Virus record (IMG/VR): IMGVR_UViG_3300009182_001783
Coordinates: 1-23,341 of that record
Length of the DNA stretch: 23,341 bases
Source: a virus
Strand: one strand, 5' to 3'
Shown here: positions 8,401 through 15,580 of the stretch, in pieces
How the letters are laid out: every line of letters begins with the position of its first letter
Position numbering within the stretch: position 1 is the stretch's first letter
Notes under the pieces: model-generated
What the model was told of the DNA's origin: nothing
The model's input: the letters and a program-made list of their open reading frames with translations, nothing else
The model's database searches: none
Translations under genes and position numbers: made by a program

Positions 8401-9255
8401 GCTAAAGCTTTAAATGAATATTCTCCTACTAGTAAAATATTCAAAGACTTTATATATTACTATAACGAAGAATATGATGCAAGTAATGCTTTAATTTCGT
8501 ATGTTAAAGCGGTTTCAGTTGGATTTGATAAATACGGTAGACATCGAATGGATTACGATAACTTTTCTGGTGAAACTAATTCTTATGATACTACATATTT
8601 TGGATATTTAGGAGACATTCCTACTCACTTTGAAATTTATCAAATTCCTTCAGGATCTACTGGTGCAACTTTTACCGTACAATATAATGAAGGTACTACT
8701 GCTTCTTACGAATATATAATAGGTTCAACTTCATTAAAAGACTTAGTTAAGGAATTAAATGGGGTAACGGCTCAAGCTTTACCTGTAATCGGCGATTTTG
8801 TTTATAATATGGTTTATGGTTCTCCTGGTTGGATTGGTGGTGGAGGTCCTAGCTCTTTTACTGAAGTTAAGTTACAAGGAGTTGCTAAAAGATTTACTGA
8901 ACCACAATCGATTACTACGACATTTGGTACTGGAGTAAATGGTACTTGGATGGGTCGATCACTTATTAAAAATCCATCATGGAATGATATTAGAATTTTA
9001 AAATATCAACAGGAATTACCAATATTAACCTCAGTTAACTTTACATATGATTCATCTAAGATGGTAGGTAAAACTAAATTCACTTGGCTGCTACAAAAAG
9101 ACGACGATACTTCGTTTGAGGATATATATTACAATAATCCATATTTCTCATATATGTTTACTTTAAGAGGAAGCTATTCTTTATCGTTAACTATTGAAGA
9201 TTCTAATGGTAATAAGAAAACAATTAAAAAACAAGAAATAATAAAAATCGTCTAA
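5422..9255 (+). CDS. Large baseplate wedge protein, gp7 / tail protein I-like, with PKD-like domains
   Basis: 1277 residues. Around residues 219-262 a helical segment with KRKELLLEYHNIF, GSYKAIINILKFYGYQ and LKEYW matches the order R-x-L-I, G-T-x-A-I, L-x-x-x-G, E-W seen in P2 gpI (tail protein I) and related wedge proteins. Its place straight after the gp6-like gene is that of T4 gp7. Two Ig-like PKD-type domains follow: about 680-766 (TYSW strand, then GKYDVELRLWDMFNN) and the C-terminal 1199-1277 (TKFTWLL, then GSYSLSLTIEDSNGNKK). Between them are Trp-rich and Thr-Gly-rich stretches such as GWTGSTG and GPTGWTGPTS. T4 gp7 is 1032 residues. In T4, gp7 lies along the wedge and contacts gp10, gp8 and gp6. 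The extra Ig-like domains may decorate the baseplate or hold host glycans. Wedge role well supported by position; domain calls by eye. Confidence 0.65.
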   Translation: MYQNLKFFNKKGEYCNFDYDQINDKWTGRIDLHTISEGLIENEQLYILEEVVDSATGYPQLVYPHTNYVANPQSVRDEGINAGFNPKLPVPEIFLYEVTDTEFVHFEQKNLGKLDYDPSQINLPTGVKSSSVINSKALQINIAFQPSHENKFSSILYLWDETGLIFAEIEIYGEGEEEDERLKSLLMSLGNDILPSDSIIFDASDVNEEGTDWQLINRKRKELLLEYHNIFPYMGSYKAIINILKFYGYQNVRLKEYWKNVDATAPNFGKYRQTDITDIFSTTPDPQISRLLPSKIYRKTGKFGLFYDITVESGEYDDDGLPIAVEVYEFTPEEVLTKIFALKKKLVQYFLPINTHIVDITGEAIYFAQYKINNVISRNRIDSISMGIHPKYEIYPSERGYIQDLRALEFLGAPIGPDVSAEGYSNYLVWRFYVDSNIITVGNEKISTQIKYTDPTIPYTYNGGYDVYFNDVRRSTNNYSITEICARLAESINNPTYNPLNTQSDLDYIKANVYAYPELDNPGWVRIVSRGPVPGASSITTPTIIFDCSVLTGTPLTYPNSQYTTAIISSATGTYGATGSPISLYTAAYVGYFNDMNLPVSSLSDAPNISIGYPIILKNKTFDITWENAIANFNQVDSIGSTFSTLYSQFNNSFDIIGWTGSTGIVTPITIGVTGFPNGFPHQLTYSWENIGYMGYHEMQWIISKAEDETPAYLFDTGQKTVYELNEFGINLPYVGKYDVELRLWDMFNNQAYTTNKQQIEVEASEADFIGWYTKRELEYTLDDVRREVQSDETYNRVGSSSQWLTPAPNQYITWDEYASTWDLPFQPNEAIEMAEITGNSLDSIEFYQTMTNPIDNPLVDRYPYRFNLIGNIPTWNDAYHLWWDNTGTRITEWKITGTTGIGSTSGTIWLTRANSMLNLSKNKYYEIGPTGWTGPTSTLIPSGTTGDIAYIESLKKTFTHDGTLWNYVIDELEVVNVDFISGGTEKDNVLATAKALNEYSPTSKIFKDFIYYYNEEYDASNALISYVKAVSVGFDKYGRHRMDYDNFSGETNSYDTTYFGYLGDIPTHFEIYQIPSGSTGATFTVQYNEGTTASYEYIIGSTSLKDLVKELNGVTAQALPVIGDFVYNMVYGSPGWIGGGGPSSFTEVKLQGVAKRFTEPQSITTTFGTGVNGTWMGRSLIKNPSWNDIRILKYQQELPILTSVNFTYDSSKMVGKTKFTWLLQKDDDTSFEDIYYNNPYFSYMFTLRGSYSLSLTIEDSNGNKKTIKKQEIIKIV

Positions 9256-9258
9256 AAA

Positions 9259-9831
9259 ATGGCAATACAATTAACAACAATCAACGGTACTGATTCAATC
9301 GCAGCTACCAGAATTACAATCAATGATAACTTTGCTACTCTAAGTGATTCGTTGAATTCCGTATTACAAATGGTTAATATATCTACTGGAGCGTTTGATA
9401 ATACAACATTCGGATCTAATCCACAAATCAAAACAGGGTCAATAATTGCCGGTAATGGAATTACTGTAACCAGTGGTGATATTGTTTTATATGGAGGTAA
9501 CGTAAAAGTAGGAACTAATGCATATTTAGAATTTGGACCAAGTTCTGGGTGTACAATAAAAAGAAGCTTAAAACAATTAGGTGGCGGTGCTACTACATAT
9601 TTTATGGATTTTTCTTCTGCAATAGGACCGACTGCAGGTGGTAACATCACTGGAATAATTTTACCTAGACAAACTACTACATTCATTAAAACCATACAAA
9701 ATCCTGAATTAGGTTCTCTAGCTTATGACACAACTCAAAATTGTTTAGCTTATTGTGTTGGAACTACTACCACTCCTGGAGCAACTGGTACTTGGAAAAA
9801 GATTTCTGCGACTGGAGCAACTGCTCTTTAA
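9259..9831 (+). CDS. Small fibre-like baseplate protein with gp9/gp10-type N-terminal motif
   Basis: 190 residues. The N-terminus has D12-S13-I14, then I21-N22-x-N24-F25-x-x-L28. An IN-x-NF/IN-x-DF motif near the N-terminus is what I recall from T4 gp9 and gp10, trimeric baseplate proteins that anchor fibres. The same spacing recurs in the collagen-like fibre that begins at 20583. The middle is glycine- and threonine-rich beta sequence (NGITVTSGDIVLYGGNVKVG). The C-terminus has the common phage fibre closing pattern, GSLAYDTTQN through TGTWKKIS. It is probably trimeric and exposed on the particle. It starts 3 bases after the previous stop with no Shine-Dalgarno. It could be a fibre connector or a short decoration protein; a precise gp9 equivalence is not claimed. 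Confidence 0.6.
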   Translation: MAIQLTTINGTDSIAATRITINDNFATLSDSLNSVLQMVNISTGAFDNTTFGSNPQIKTGSIIAGNGITVTSGDIVLYGGNVKVGTNAYLEFGPSSGCTIKRSLKQLGGGATTYFMDFSSAIGPTAGGNITGIILPRQTTTFIKTIQNPELGSLAYDTTQNCLAYCVGTTTTPGATGTWKKISATGATAL

Positions 9832-9848
9832 TAAAACAAAACTTTTAA

Positions 9849-11918
9849 ATGGCAACACCATTAATTAATCCTCTTAGAATATCTGGAGGGACATTCTATA
9901 CATTTTCATCTGCAGTAGCTGACATACAAAAGACTTTTACTGATGACGATGCAAGATTCGTTTTCTCTAAATTTGCTCTTCTTAATATTCCAGATGTAGC
10001 TACTCCAACTTCTAACCACGAAAATTACGTGGTATGGGAAGGGTTAGGTGGTGAATTAACTGGAGGAACTTCATCAGTACCTTCATTGTCAGGAGACAAT
10101 AACATAAATATAGCTCAATCTTTTCAAAACTATGTTCTTAATTTTGAAGAGGAAATTCTTCAAGGAACTAACACCACGGTACAAGCTTACGACCCTTCAC
10201 AAACTCATACAGTATCAGAAAGAATATTTTGGAGATGGATGGCTCAATTAAACACAATTCGTTTTAGAGACGCATCAGTTGCAGAATCTACTACTAATTT
10301 TAGATATGTCGAAGAAGATCCAACTCAATACTATAATAAAGTAGTTAGATATATCGGAGATATTGATGTTGTTAATAATGTTTCTAGAGGAGGTAATGCT
10401 TATTCTGAAATTTATATCAATATTCCAACTAATCACGGTGGTACACCTTTAGTTATGTGGAAGACCTATGAGGATCCTAATTATGGACCTAATAGAACTT
10501 GGAATAATGGCAATACTTTTATTTCAGGTAGAACTATATCATCAGTACATCCTAGTGGATTAGATTTAAGAGCATATTATGATGACGATCAAAGTTTATC
10601 ATATAACACTTATTCTGCATTTGGAGTAACCGGAAACTGGTCTGGATTTGTTGCTTTACCTGGTGGCGGATCATCTAAACCTGTTTTACTTTCTCATATG
10701 GATGGTATTATTTTAGATTTTGATGCTAATAGCTATTCTCCTATTGTAAATGATGGTACTATATCAACAATCGACGAATTTAATGCTACGACTGCTGCTC
10801 CTGATTTTTCTTTTAATGCAGCTTTAGTTTATTATGATTCGTATTCTGCTTCTAATTCAGGACAAAAAGCTACTAACTTATATGGAATTTTAATTTTAGA
10901 CGATTATATTAATTCCGCAGTTGGTAATAGCTATATCAAAAGATTTGATAAATACAAGCCTAATAATATTACTAAACTTAATGGTAATAGTTACAGTTTA
11001 AAAATAGACATTAAGTTTGATTCAACAGTTATAAACGCTGGAGTAGAAACACTTATTAATGATTACAATACATTTTCGATGGATTTATTCATTGATGCAT
11101 CTACTCGTTTACAAGAAGCTGCTGCAATGTTTATCGATTCGGAATTAGAAATTATTACAATCAAAAATAGATTGAAAAATTTAGAAAATTTCTATTTTAC
11201 TCAAGAAGAACTTACTACTTTATCTCAGAGATTATCTGATTTAGAAAAAAGTCTTAATAATGCTAAACTTTCATTTTCTTCTAGTACAACTTTATTAGAT
11301 TTGATTAATGTAAATGCCGATAACATTGAAAATTTACTTTCTGGTAAATTATCAGTTAATTTAACATACAATACTAACGTTCTCAAACAAGGTTCAGGTG
11401 TATTTTTAGATAGATCAGTCCCTAATCAAGTAACTATAAGTAACAAATTACAAGGAGTTAATGCGTTTTCTCAATGTAGAAACACGATAAATACTATAAA
11501 CACATTAGGTACATTACGTACTGATTATGCAAATGGAATAGATCCAACTGACACATATCTAAACAATGTATTAGTTCTAGGCGAATTTTCAAATTATTAT
11601 CGTCATCGAAGCACATCTCATCCGAATGTAGTAAATGGAATAGAAGTTTTTCAAGACAATGTAATAATTAACATACAAGATTCTCCTATAACATGGAAAA
11701 ACGGTCAGACTTTTAAAATAGTTTTTGCCGATCCGATTGATTTTTCAGGTAAAACCATATACATTAGAACTGATTCTCGAAATCGAATGGGATTTGGAAA
11801 TTATGGAACGATAATAGGTACAATGGATGCATCCATGCAAATAACAAACAAACCAATAATAGAAATTACGTGTACTGATGAAAATCGATACACCTTTAAT
11901 ATAGACATAATAAGATAA
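9849..11918 (+). CDS. Large structural protein, probable outer baseplate component
   Basis: 689 residues. The N-terminus (SGGTFYTFSSAVADIQKTF, then FVFSKFALLNIPD) looks like a family of large structural proteins I recall from marine T4-like phages; this is memory, not a search. The region to about 400 is beta-rich, with many aromatic and Gly residues (WWNN-like NRTWNNGN, LPGGGSSKP). A helical, coiled-coil-prone segment covers about 440-475 (NRLKNLENF, ELTTLSQRLSDLEKSLNNAK), suggesting oligomerisation. The C-terminal 70 residues are beta-rich (GKTIYIRTDSRNRMGFGNYG). No enzyme motif, signal peptide or membrane helix. Its place after the wedge genes corresponds to T4 gp8 to gp10, so a peripheral baseplate role is likely. 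The next gene begins 3 bases after its stop codon. Confidence 0.55.
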   Translation: MATPLINPLRISGGTFYTFSSAVADIQKTFTDDDARFVFSKFALLNIPDVATPTSNHENYVVWEGLGGELTGGTSSVPSLSGDNNINIAQSFQNYVLNFEEEILQGTNTTVQAYDPSQTHTVSERIFWRWMAQLNTIRFRDASVAESTTNFRYVEEDPTQYYNKVVRYIGDIDVVNNVSRGGNAYSEIYINIPTNHGGTPLVMWKTYEDPNYGPNRTWNNGNTFISGRTISSVHPSGLDLRAYYDDDQSLSYNTYSAFGVTGNWSGFVALPGGGSSKPVLLSHMDGIILDFDANSYSPIVNDGTISTIDEFNATTAAPDFSFNAALVYYDSYSASNSGQKATNLYGILILDDYINSAVGNSYIKRFDKYKPNNITKLNGNSYSLKIDIKFDSTVINAGVETLINDYNTFSMDLFIDASTRLQEAAAMFIDSELEIITIKNRLKNLENFYFTQEELTTLSQRLSDLEKSLNNAKLSFSSSTTLLDLINVNADNIENLLSGKLSVNLTYNTNVLKQGSGVFLDRSVPNQVTISNKLQGVNAFSQCRNTINTINTLGTLRTDYANGIDPTDTYLNNVLVLGEFSNYYRHRSTSHPNVVNGIEVFQDNVIINIQDSPITWKNGQTFKIVFADPIDFSGKTIYIRTDSRNRMGFGNYGTIIGTMDASMQITNKPIIEITCTDENRYTFNIDIIR

Positions 11919-11920
11919 AA

Positions 11921-14900
11921 ATGGATACGAAATACTCATTAACAACACTTCTAAACAATCTTTTAAAGTTACAAAACAACGGATATCAAATTATTACGAA
12001 GCTATCCGATGTGGTTTCTTCTAATGCTGATACCGTTGAAGTAGATGTAATGGATAGTACAGGAACTATACAAAAAGTATACATCCCTTCATATGGAGCT
12101 CTTAAGAATCAAATGATTCAAATGGAGCAAAACATTAAGAGTTTAAGTGCAGTAGGTGATACATCTACTTCAGTTCAATTATCAGACGGTTCATTTAGAA
12201 AAATCTTAGTTTCTTCGTTATTAAAAGAAGCTGAAGATATACAAACGATGCCTGTACCTACTAATTTCAATAAAAAGGAAAATTGGTTTTTTGAATCATT
12301 CTTAAATCCTCTGTTATATGTTTCTTTTAATCTTACTGGACAAGTAAAATATGAGACCGAGAAAATAGAAGTTGCTAGATATATCCTAAATCTTGACAAT
12401 CCTACTAAACTTAAATTGTTTAACACTAGATTCTCTGGCAAGTCAAATATCAAATTTGCAGATTTTTCTAAGATTTTAATCGACAATGGAATTACTTTCT
12501 TTTTAGATAAAGATGTAGTTGATATGCCACCTAGAACATTAAGATATTCCGGAAAATACACAGTCACAAACGTATTTGATGATACATTAACGAGTATCAT
12601 CAATGGAGCAAGTGTACAGAATCGTGTACTTAGAGTACAATTAGATAAATTAACATACAATGATAATCAATCTAAATATCTAGGAACTCAATCTTTAAAA
12701 ATAGGAGATTCTCTTGTAATTAATTCTGGAAGACAAAACACAAGATACGAAATTATACAAGTTGATGCTTCTAAGAGAACTGTTGCTGTTAAATTAATCG
12801 AAGGATTCGATCACATAACTATTGGTAAAGACGTTCTTTCTTTCTATGGAGAAGATAAAGCCGAAGTATTTGCAAACGTATCTATAGGTTTCAATGAGTA
12901 TTGTGTAATTTTTGTTAAACCTATCGATCCTGATTCAAGAATACAATCAGTTAACTGGTCTCCTGGTGTTGGGTTATATACAAACAGCCTTAAAATCGTA
13001 GATCCTATTACTGGCAATTCTATACCGTTGTCTACTTATTATCAAAATGAGGTTGTAGATTTTGGAGCATATTTATATTCAACAGTTAAAGATAAAACTC
13101 CACCATCAACATTCGCAGTTAAACCTACACCACCAGTAGTATCTACCGGTAATTTTCAGGTACTTCCAATAAATGAACATATTACTTCTACTGGTAATGT
13201 TGTAAAAATTAAAACTTTACAATCAGATAAATTGAGGATTCAATCTCAATTAACTGCATTAGATAAATCCATAACCGAAGCAAAAACTAAAGTACAAACT
13301 ACTAGATATTCATCTCAGAAATTACAAGATACAGATAATAGTAAACTATCTAAATTAGTTGACGATAGAGGTACTCAATCTTCTTTGCATGCATCTATTA
13401 TTGAAGACATAACAAAGCTATCTACGACGAGTTCGATTGATACTACTCCTAAATACAGAGTTAGAGGATTCTTTCCAATGCCGGTTGCAAAAAAATCAGA
13501 CAGAACAGCTCCTCAAGAAGTTATTCAATTCATCACTCAATATCGATATGTTAAAAAAGATGGATCGGCTAATCAACCTCAGCAAATCCAATTTGTTGAT
13601 AATAATGGAGGAGTTAGAAGAGGAACATTTTCAACTTGGTCAGAATACAAATCACCAGTAAGAAAGAGAGAAATTAACAGTAAGTCTAAAAAGGCTTATT
13701 GGGCAGTCGAAGATGTAGAAAGTGCTGATACAATAAATATCAATCAAATAGATTTCCCTATACAATCAGGTGAAAGTATAGAATTTAGAGTAAAATCTAT
13801 ATCTGAAGCTGGTTGGCCAGTTACAAATATTGAATCAGATTGGTCAGAAATAGTTAGAATCGATTTTCCTGCAGAATTTGAATCAATACCAAAAACTAAA
13901 GACATTATTGAACAAGCTAAAATGGATCAGATAAAAGTTCAAGTTAAATCTGATTTAACTAATATGAACTTAGATAAAGTTTCTGCGCAAACATTAGTAC
14001 AAAATGGAAAATTCTTTACTACTGATTCTACTCACGTTGCATCAGGATTTTTAACTCCTGAAAATAACATCATAACTCTATTTGATAAATTAAACTCGAT
14101 GGATTTAGAAATTCAAAATCTTAGAGGACTTATTGCAAATGCAAAAGGAGCTATTTCGGTTGTTATTGTTGATGATGCCGGACAAGAATACTCAGTATCA
14201 AAAAATTCAACAATTAGATTATTTGCAGGTAACTATAGAGACCAAGTTGCTTCTTTACCAATTAAAAAAGGAGTTATCATATCTAAAAATTACTTCATTA
14301 AAATATCTAATGAAGCCGCATCAGTACTTGAATTATATTCAAGAATGTATGGGTCAAGATTTTCGATTGTAAATTCAAGTAATACACTAGAACCTACTAA
14401 TCTTACTTATAGTAACAATGACATTGACTACAATAAATTAAGAAGATATGATTATGTTCCATTAGGATTATCAAATCCAGATATCAATGATATTGCAACT
14501 TATGGATTTATAACAAATACACCATATCAATCTACTCAAGTAATGGGTCAATTCATTAACTCAAGATATACTTCAGTTGATGGAACTCGAGCATTATATA
14601 GTTCTATTGATGGATCTACTTCAGTATATCAAATATTGGATTTATCAGGTGCACTGGTTAATTCATGGACACAGGTTGAATGGACAACAGATTTACCTAC
14701 TTTAACAGGATTAACTGCTGGTAATCTTACTACTGATTTTATATGGGCAGGCGGAACAAACTCTGCATCAGTTGTACCTTATTCTAATCCAATAGTACAA
14801 TCTGCATTGATTAATAATATACAAGTTCACGTAAATCATCCAGACATAAAAACCTGGATAACCGCTGGCGCTACTTATGGTATAAATCCTACTGATGGAG

Positions 14901-15520
14901 TTAATAATTATATTGCAAAAAGATTTGCACGTATGTCCGTACTAGGAAATATAATTAAAGGTAGTACCGGTTCAAACACTCAAACGGCTTATTATAAAGA
15001 TCCTACTATAGTAGATAGCTCTAAAATTGGTTTTGATGCACACGATCAATTCTTATTAGGACCTAAATCAGTTGGTGCATATCTATTCGTTAATCCTAAT
15101 TCCCATGTCGATTTGAGAGTTAATGGGTCTGATGCTATCTCTTATAAAGACATTAAATTTGGAAACACTAATGCAATATCGATACCTGTAACATTCCAAT
15201 ATAGAATGACTGATTATTTTGGTGTTGGTGATTTAGGTTTAGGAAATGTAAAAGGAGATCCAACTTCTAATAGTGGAACTAATTTAGAATATACAAAAAC
15301 TATTGGGATTGATTTATACCCTAACCCATTAGATAAAGAAAGATTTTCTTTTGATATTGAAGTTACCGCTAGATATTACTCTAAATCCGTAATTACTAAA
15401 GATATACCTTCAAGAACTTTTGAAACTGCTTTAGATGACCTTACAAAAACTATCAAGGTGGTAACACCAACAACTTCAAGAGACCAGACTATTAGAAGCG
15501 GTTCATCTACTTCTAAATAA
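11921..15520 (+). CDS. Giant structural protein with coiled coil and fibronectin-III-like segment
   Basis: 1199 residues. The N-terminus is helical and includes YGALKNQMIQMEQNIKSLS (about 54-73), followed by LSDGSFRKI. A long coiled-coil-prone stretch lies at about 427-500 (LRIQSQLTALDKSITEAKTK). A fibronectin-III-like region spans about 508-653: YRVRGFFPMP, a long insert, then FRVKSISEAGW and DWSEIVRIDFP. A shorter helix at about 721-740 (SMDLEIQNLRGLIANAK) precedes more beta-rich sequence. Thr-Gly-rich segments appear toward the end (TAGATYGINPTDG, KGSTGSNTQ). No catalytic motif or membrane segment. It is probably an elongated, oligomeric part of the outer baseplate or fibre network. It starts two bases after the previous stop, implying co-translation. 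A 60-base gap follows it, the largest in the window. No precise homologue is named. Confidence 0.5.
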   Translation: MDTKYSLTTLLNNLLKLQNNGYQIITKLSDVVSSNADTVEVDVMDSTGTIQKVYIPSYGALKNQMIQMEQNIKSLSAVGDTSTSVQLSDGSFRKILVSSLLKEAEDIQTMPVPTNFNKKENWFFESFLNPLLYVSFNLTGQVKYETEKIEVARYILNLDNPTKLKLFNTRFSGKSNIKFADFSKILIDNGITFFLDKDVVDMPPRTLRYSGKYTVTNVFDDTLTSIINGASVQNRVLRVQLDKLTYNDNQSKYLGTQSLKIGDSLVINSGRQNTRYEIIQVDASKRTVAVKLIEGFDHITIGKDVLSFYGEDKAEVFANVSIGFNEYCVIFVKPIDPDSRIQSVNWSPGVGLYTNSLKIVDPITGNSIPLSTYYQNEVVDFGAYLYSTVKDKTPPSTFAVKPTPPVVSTGNFQVLPINEHITSTGNVVKIKTLQSDKLRIQSQLTALDKSITEAKTKVQTTRYSSQKLQDTDNSKLSKLVDDRGTQSSLHASIIEDITKLSTTSSIDTTPKYRVRGFFPMPVAKKSDRTAPQEVIQFITQYRYVKKDGSANQPQQIQFVDNNGGVRRGTFSTWSEYKSPVRKREINSKSKKAYWAVEDVESADTININQIDFPIQSGESIEFRVKSISEAGWPVTNIESDWSEIVRIDFPAEFESIPKTKDIIEQAKMDQIKVQVKSDLTNMNLDKVSAQTLVQNGKFFTTDSTHVASGFLTPENNIITLFDKLNSMDLEIQNLRGLIANAKGAISVVIVDDAGQEYSVSKNSTIRLFAGNYRDQVASLPIKKGVIISKNYFIKISNEAASVLELYSRMYGSRFSIVNSSNTLEPTNLTYSNNDIDYNKLRRYDYVPLGLSNPDINDIATYGFITNTPYQSTQVMGQFINSRYTSVDGTRALYSSIDGSTSVYQILDLSGALVNSWTQVEWTTDLPTLTGLTAGNLTTDFIWAGGTNSASVVPYSNPIVQSALINNIQVHVNHPDIKTWITAGATYGINPTDGVNNYIAKRFARMSVLGNIIKGSTGSNTQTAYYKDPTIVDSSKIGFDAHDQFLLGPKSVGAYLFVNPNSHVDLRVNGSDAISYKDIKFGNTNAISIPVTFQYRMTDYFGVGDLGLGNVKGDPTSNSGTNLEYTKTIGIDLYPNPLDKERFSFDIEVTARYYSKSVITKDIPSRTFETALDDLTKTIKVVTPTTSRDQTIRSGSSTSK

Positions 15521-15580
15521 TAATACAAATATCCTACGAAGGATGAGTATTACGAGAATGGATTGAATAAATAACTTAAT
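15521..15580 (+). other. 60-base leader between two giant structural genes, largest non-coding gap
   Basis: It holds a 5-bp hairpin (15531-15544, ATCCT-ACGA-AGGAT), a 7-codon mini-ORF (15543-15566, M-S-I-T-R-M-D, TGA) with AAGG just before its ATG, and an ATAAATAA motif close to the next start. There is no U-run after the hairpin, so it is not a typical intrinsic terminator. It may contain a promoter for the 1663-residue gene. Confidence 0.35.
15567..15574 (+). promoter_or_regulatory. ATAAATAA motif before the 1663-residue gene, candidate late-promoter core or leader
   Basis: Third copy of ATAAATAA, here 6 bases before the ATG at 15581 rather than 9. It sits in the only sizeable intergenic gap, which favours a regulatory role slightly more than for the other copies. 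Confidence 0.35.

Noticed and set aside
9252-9695. 147-codon open frame on the - strand
   Set aside because: It lies wholly opposite the fibre-like gene at 9259-9831, its peptide is low in typical protein features, and every supported gene is on the + strand.
12175-12660. 161-codon open frame on the - strand
   Set aside because: Fully inside the 1199-residue structural gene and without recognisable motifs. A shadow frame of AT-rich coding sequence.
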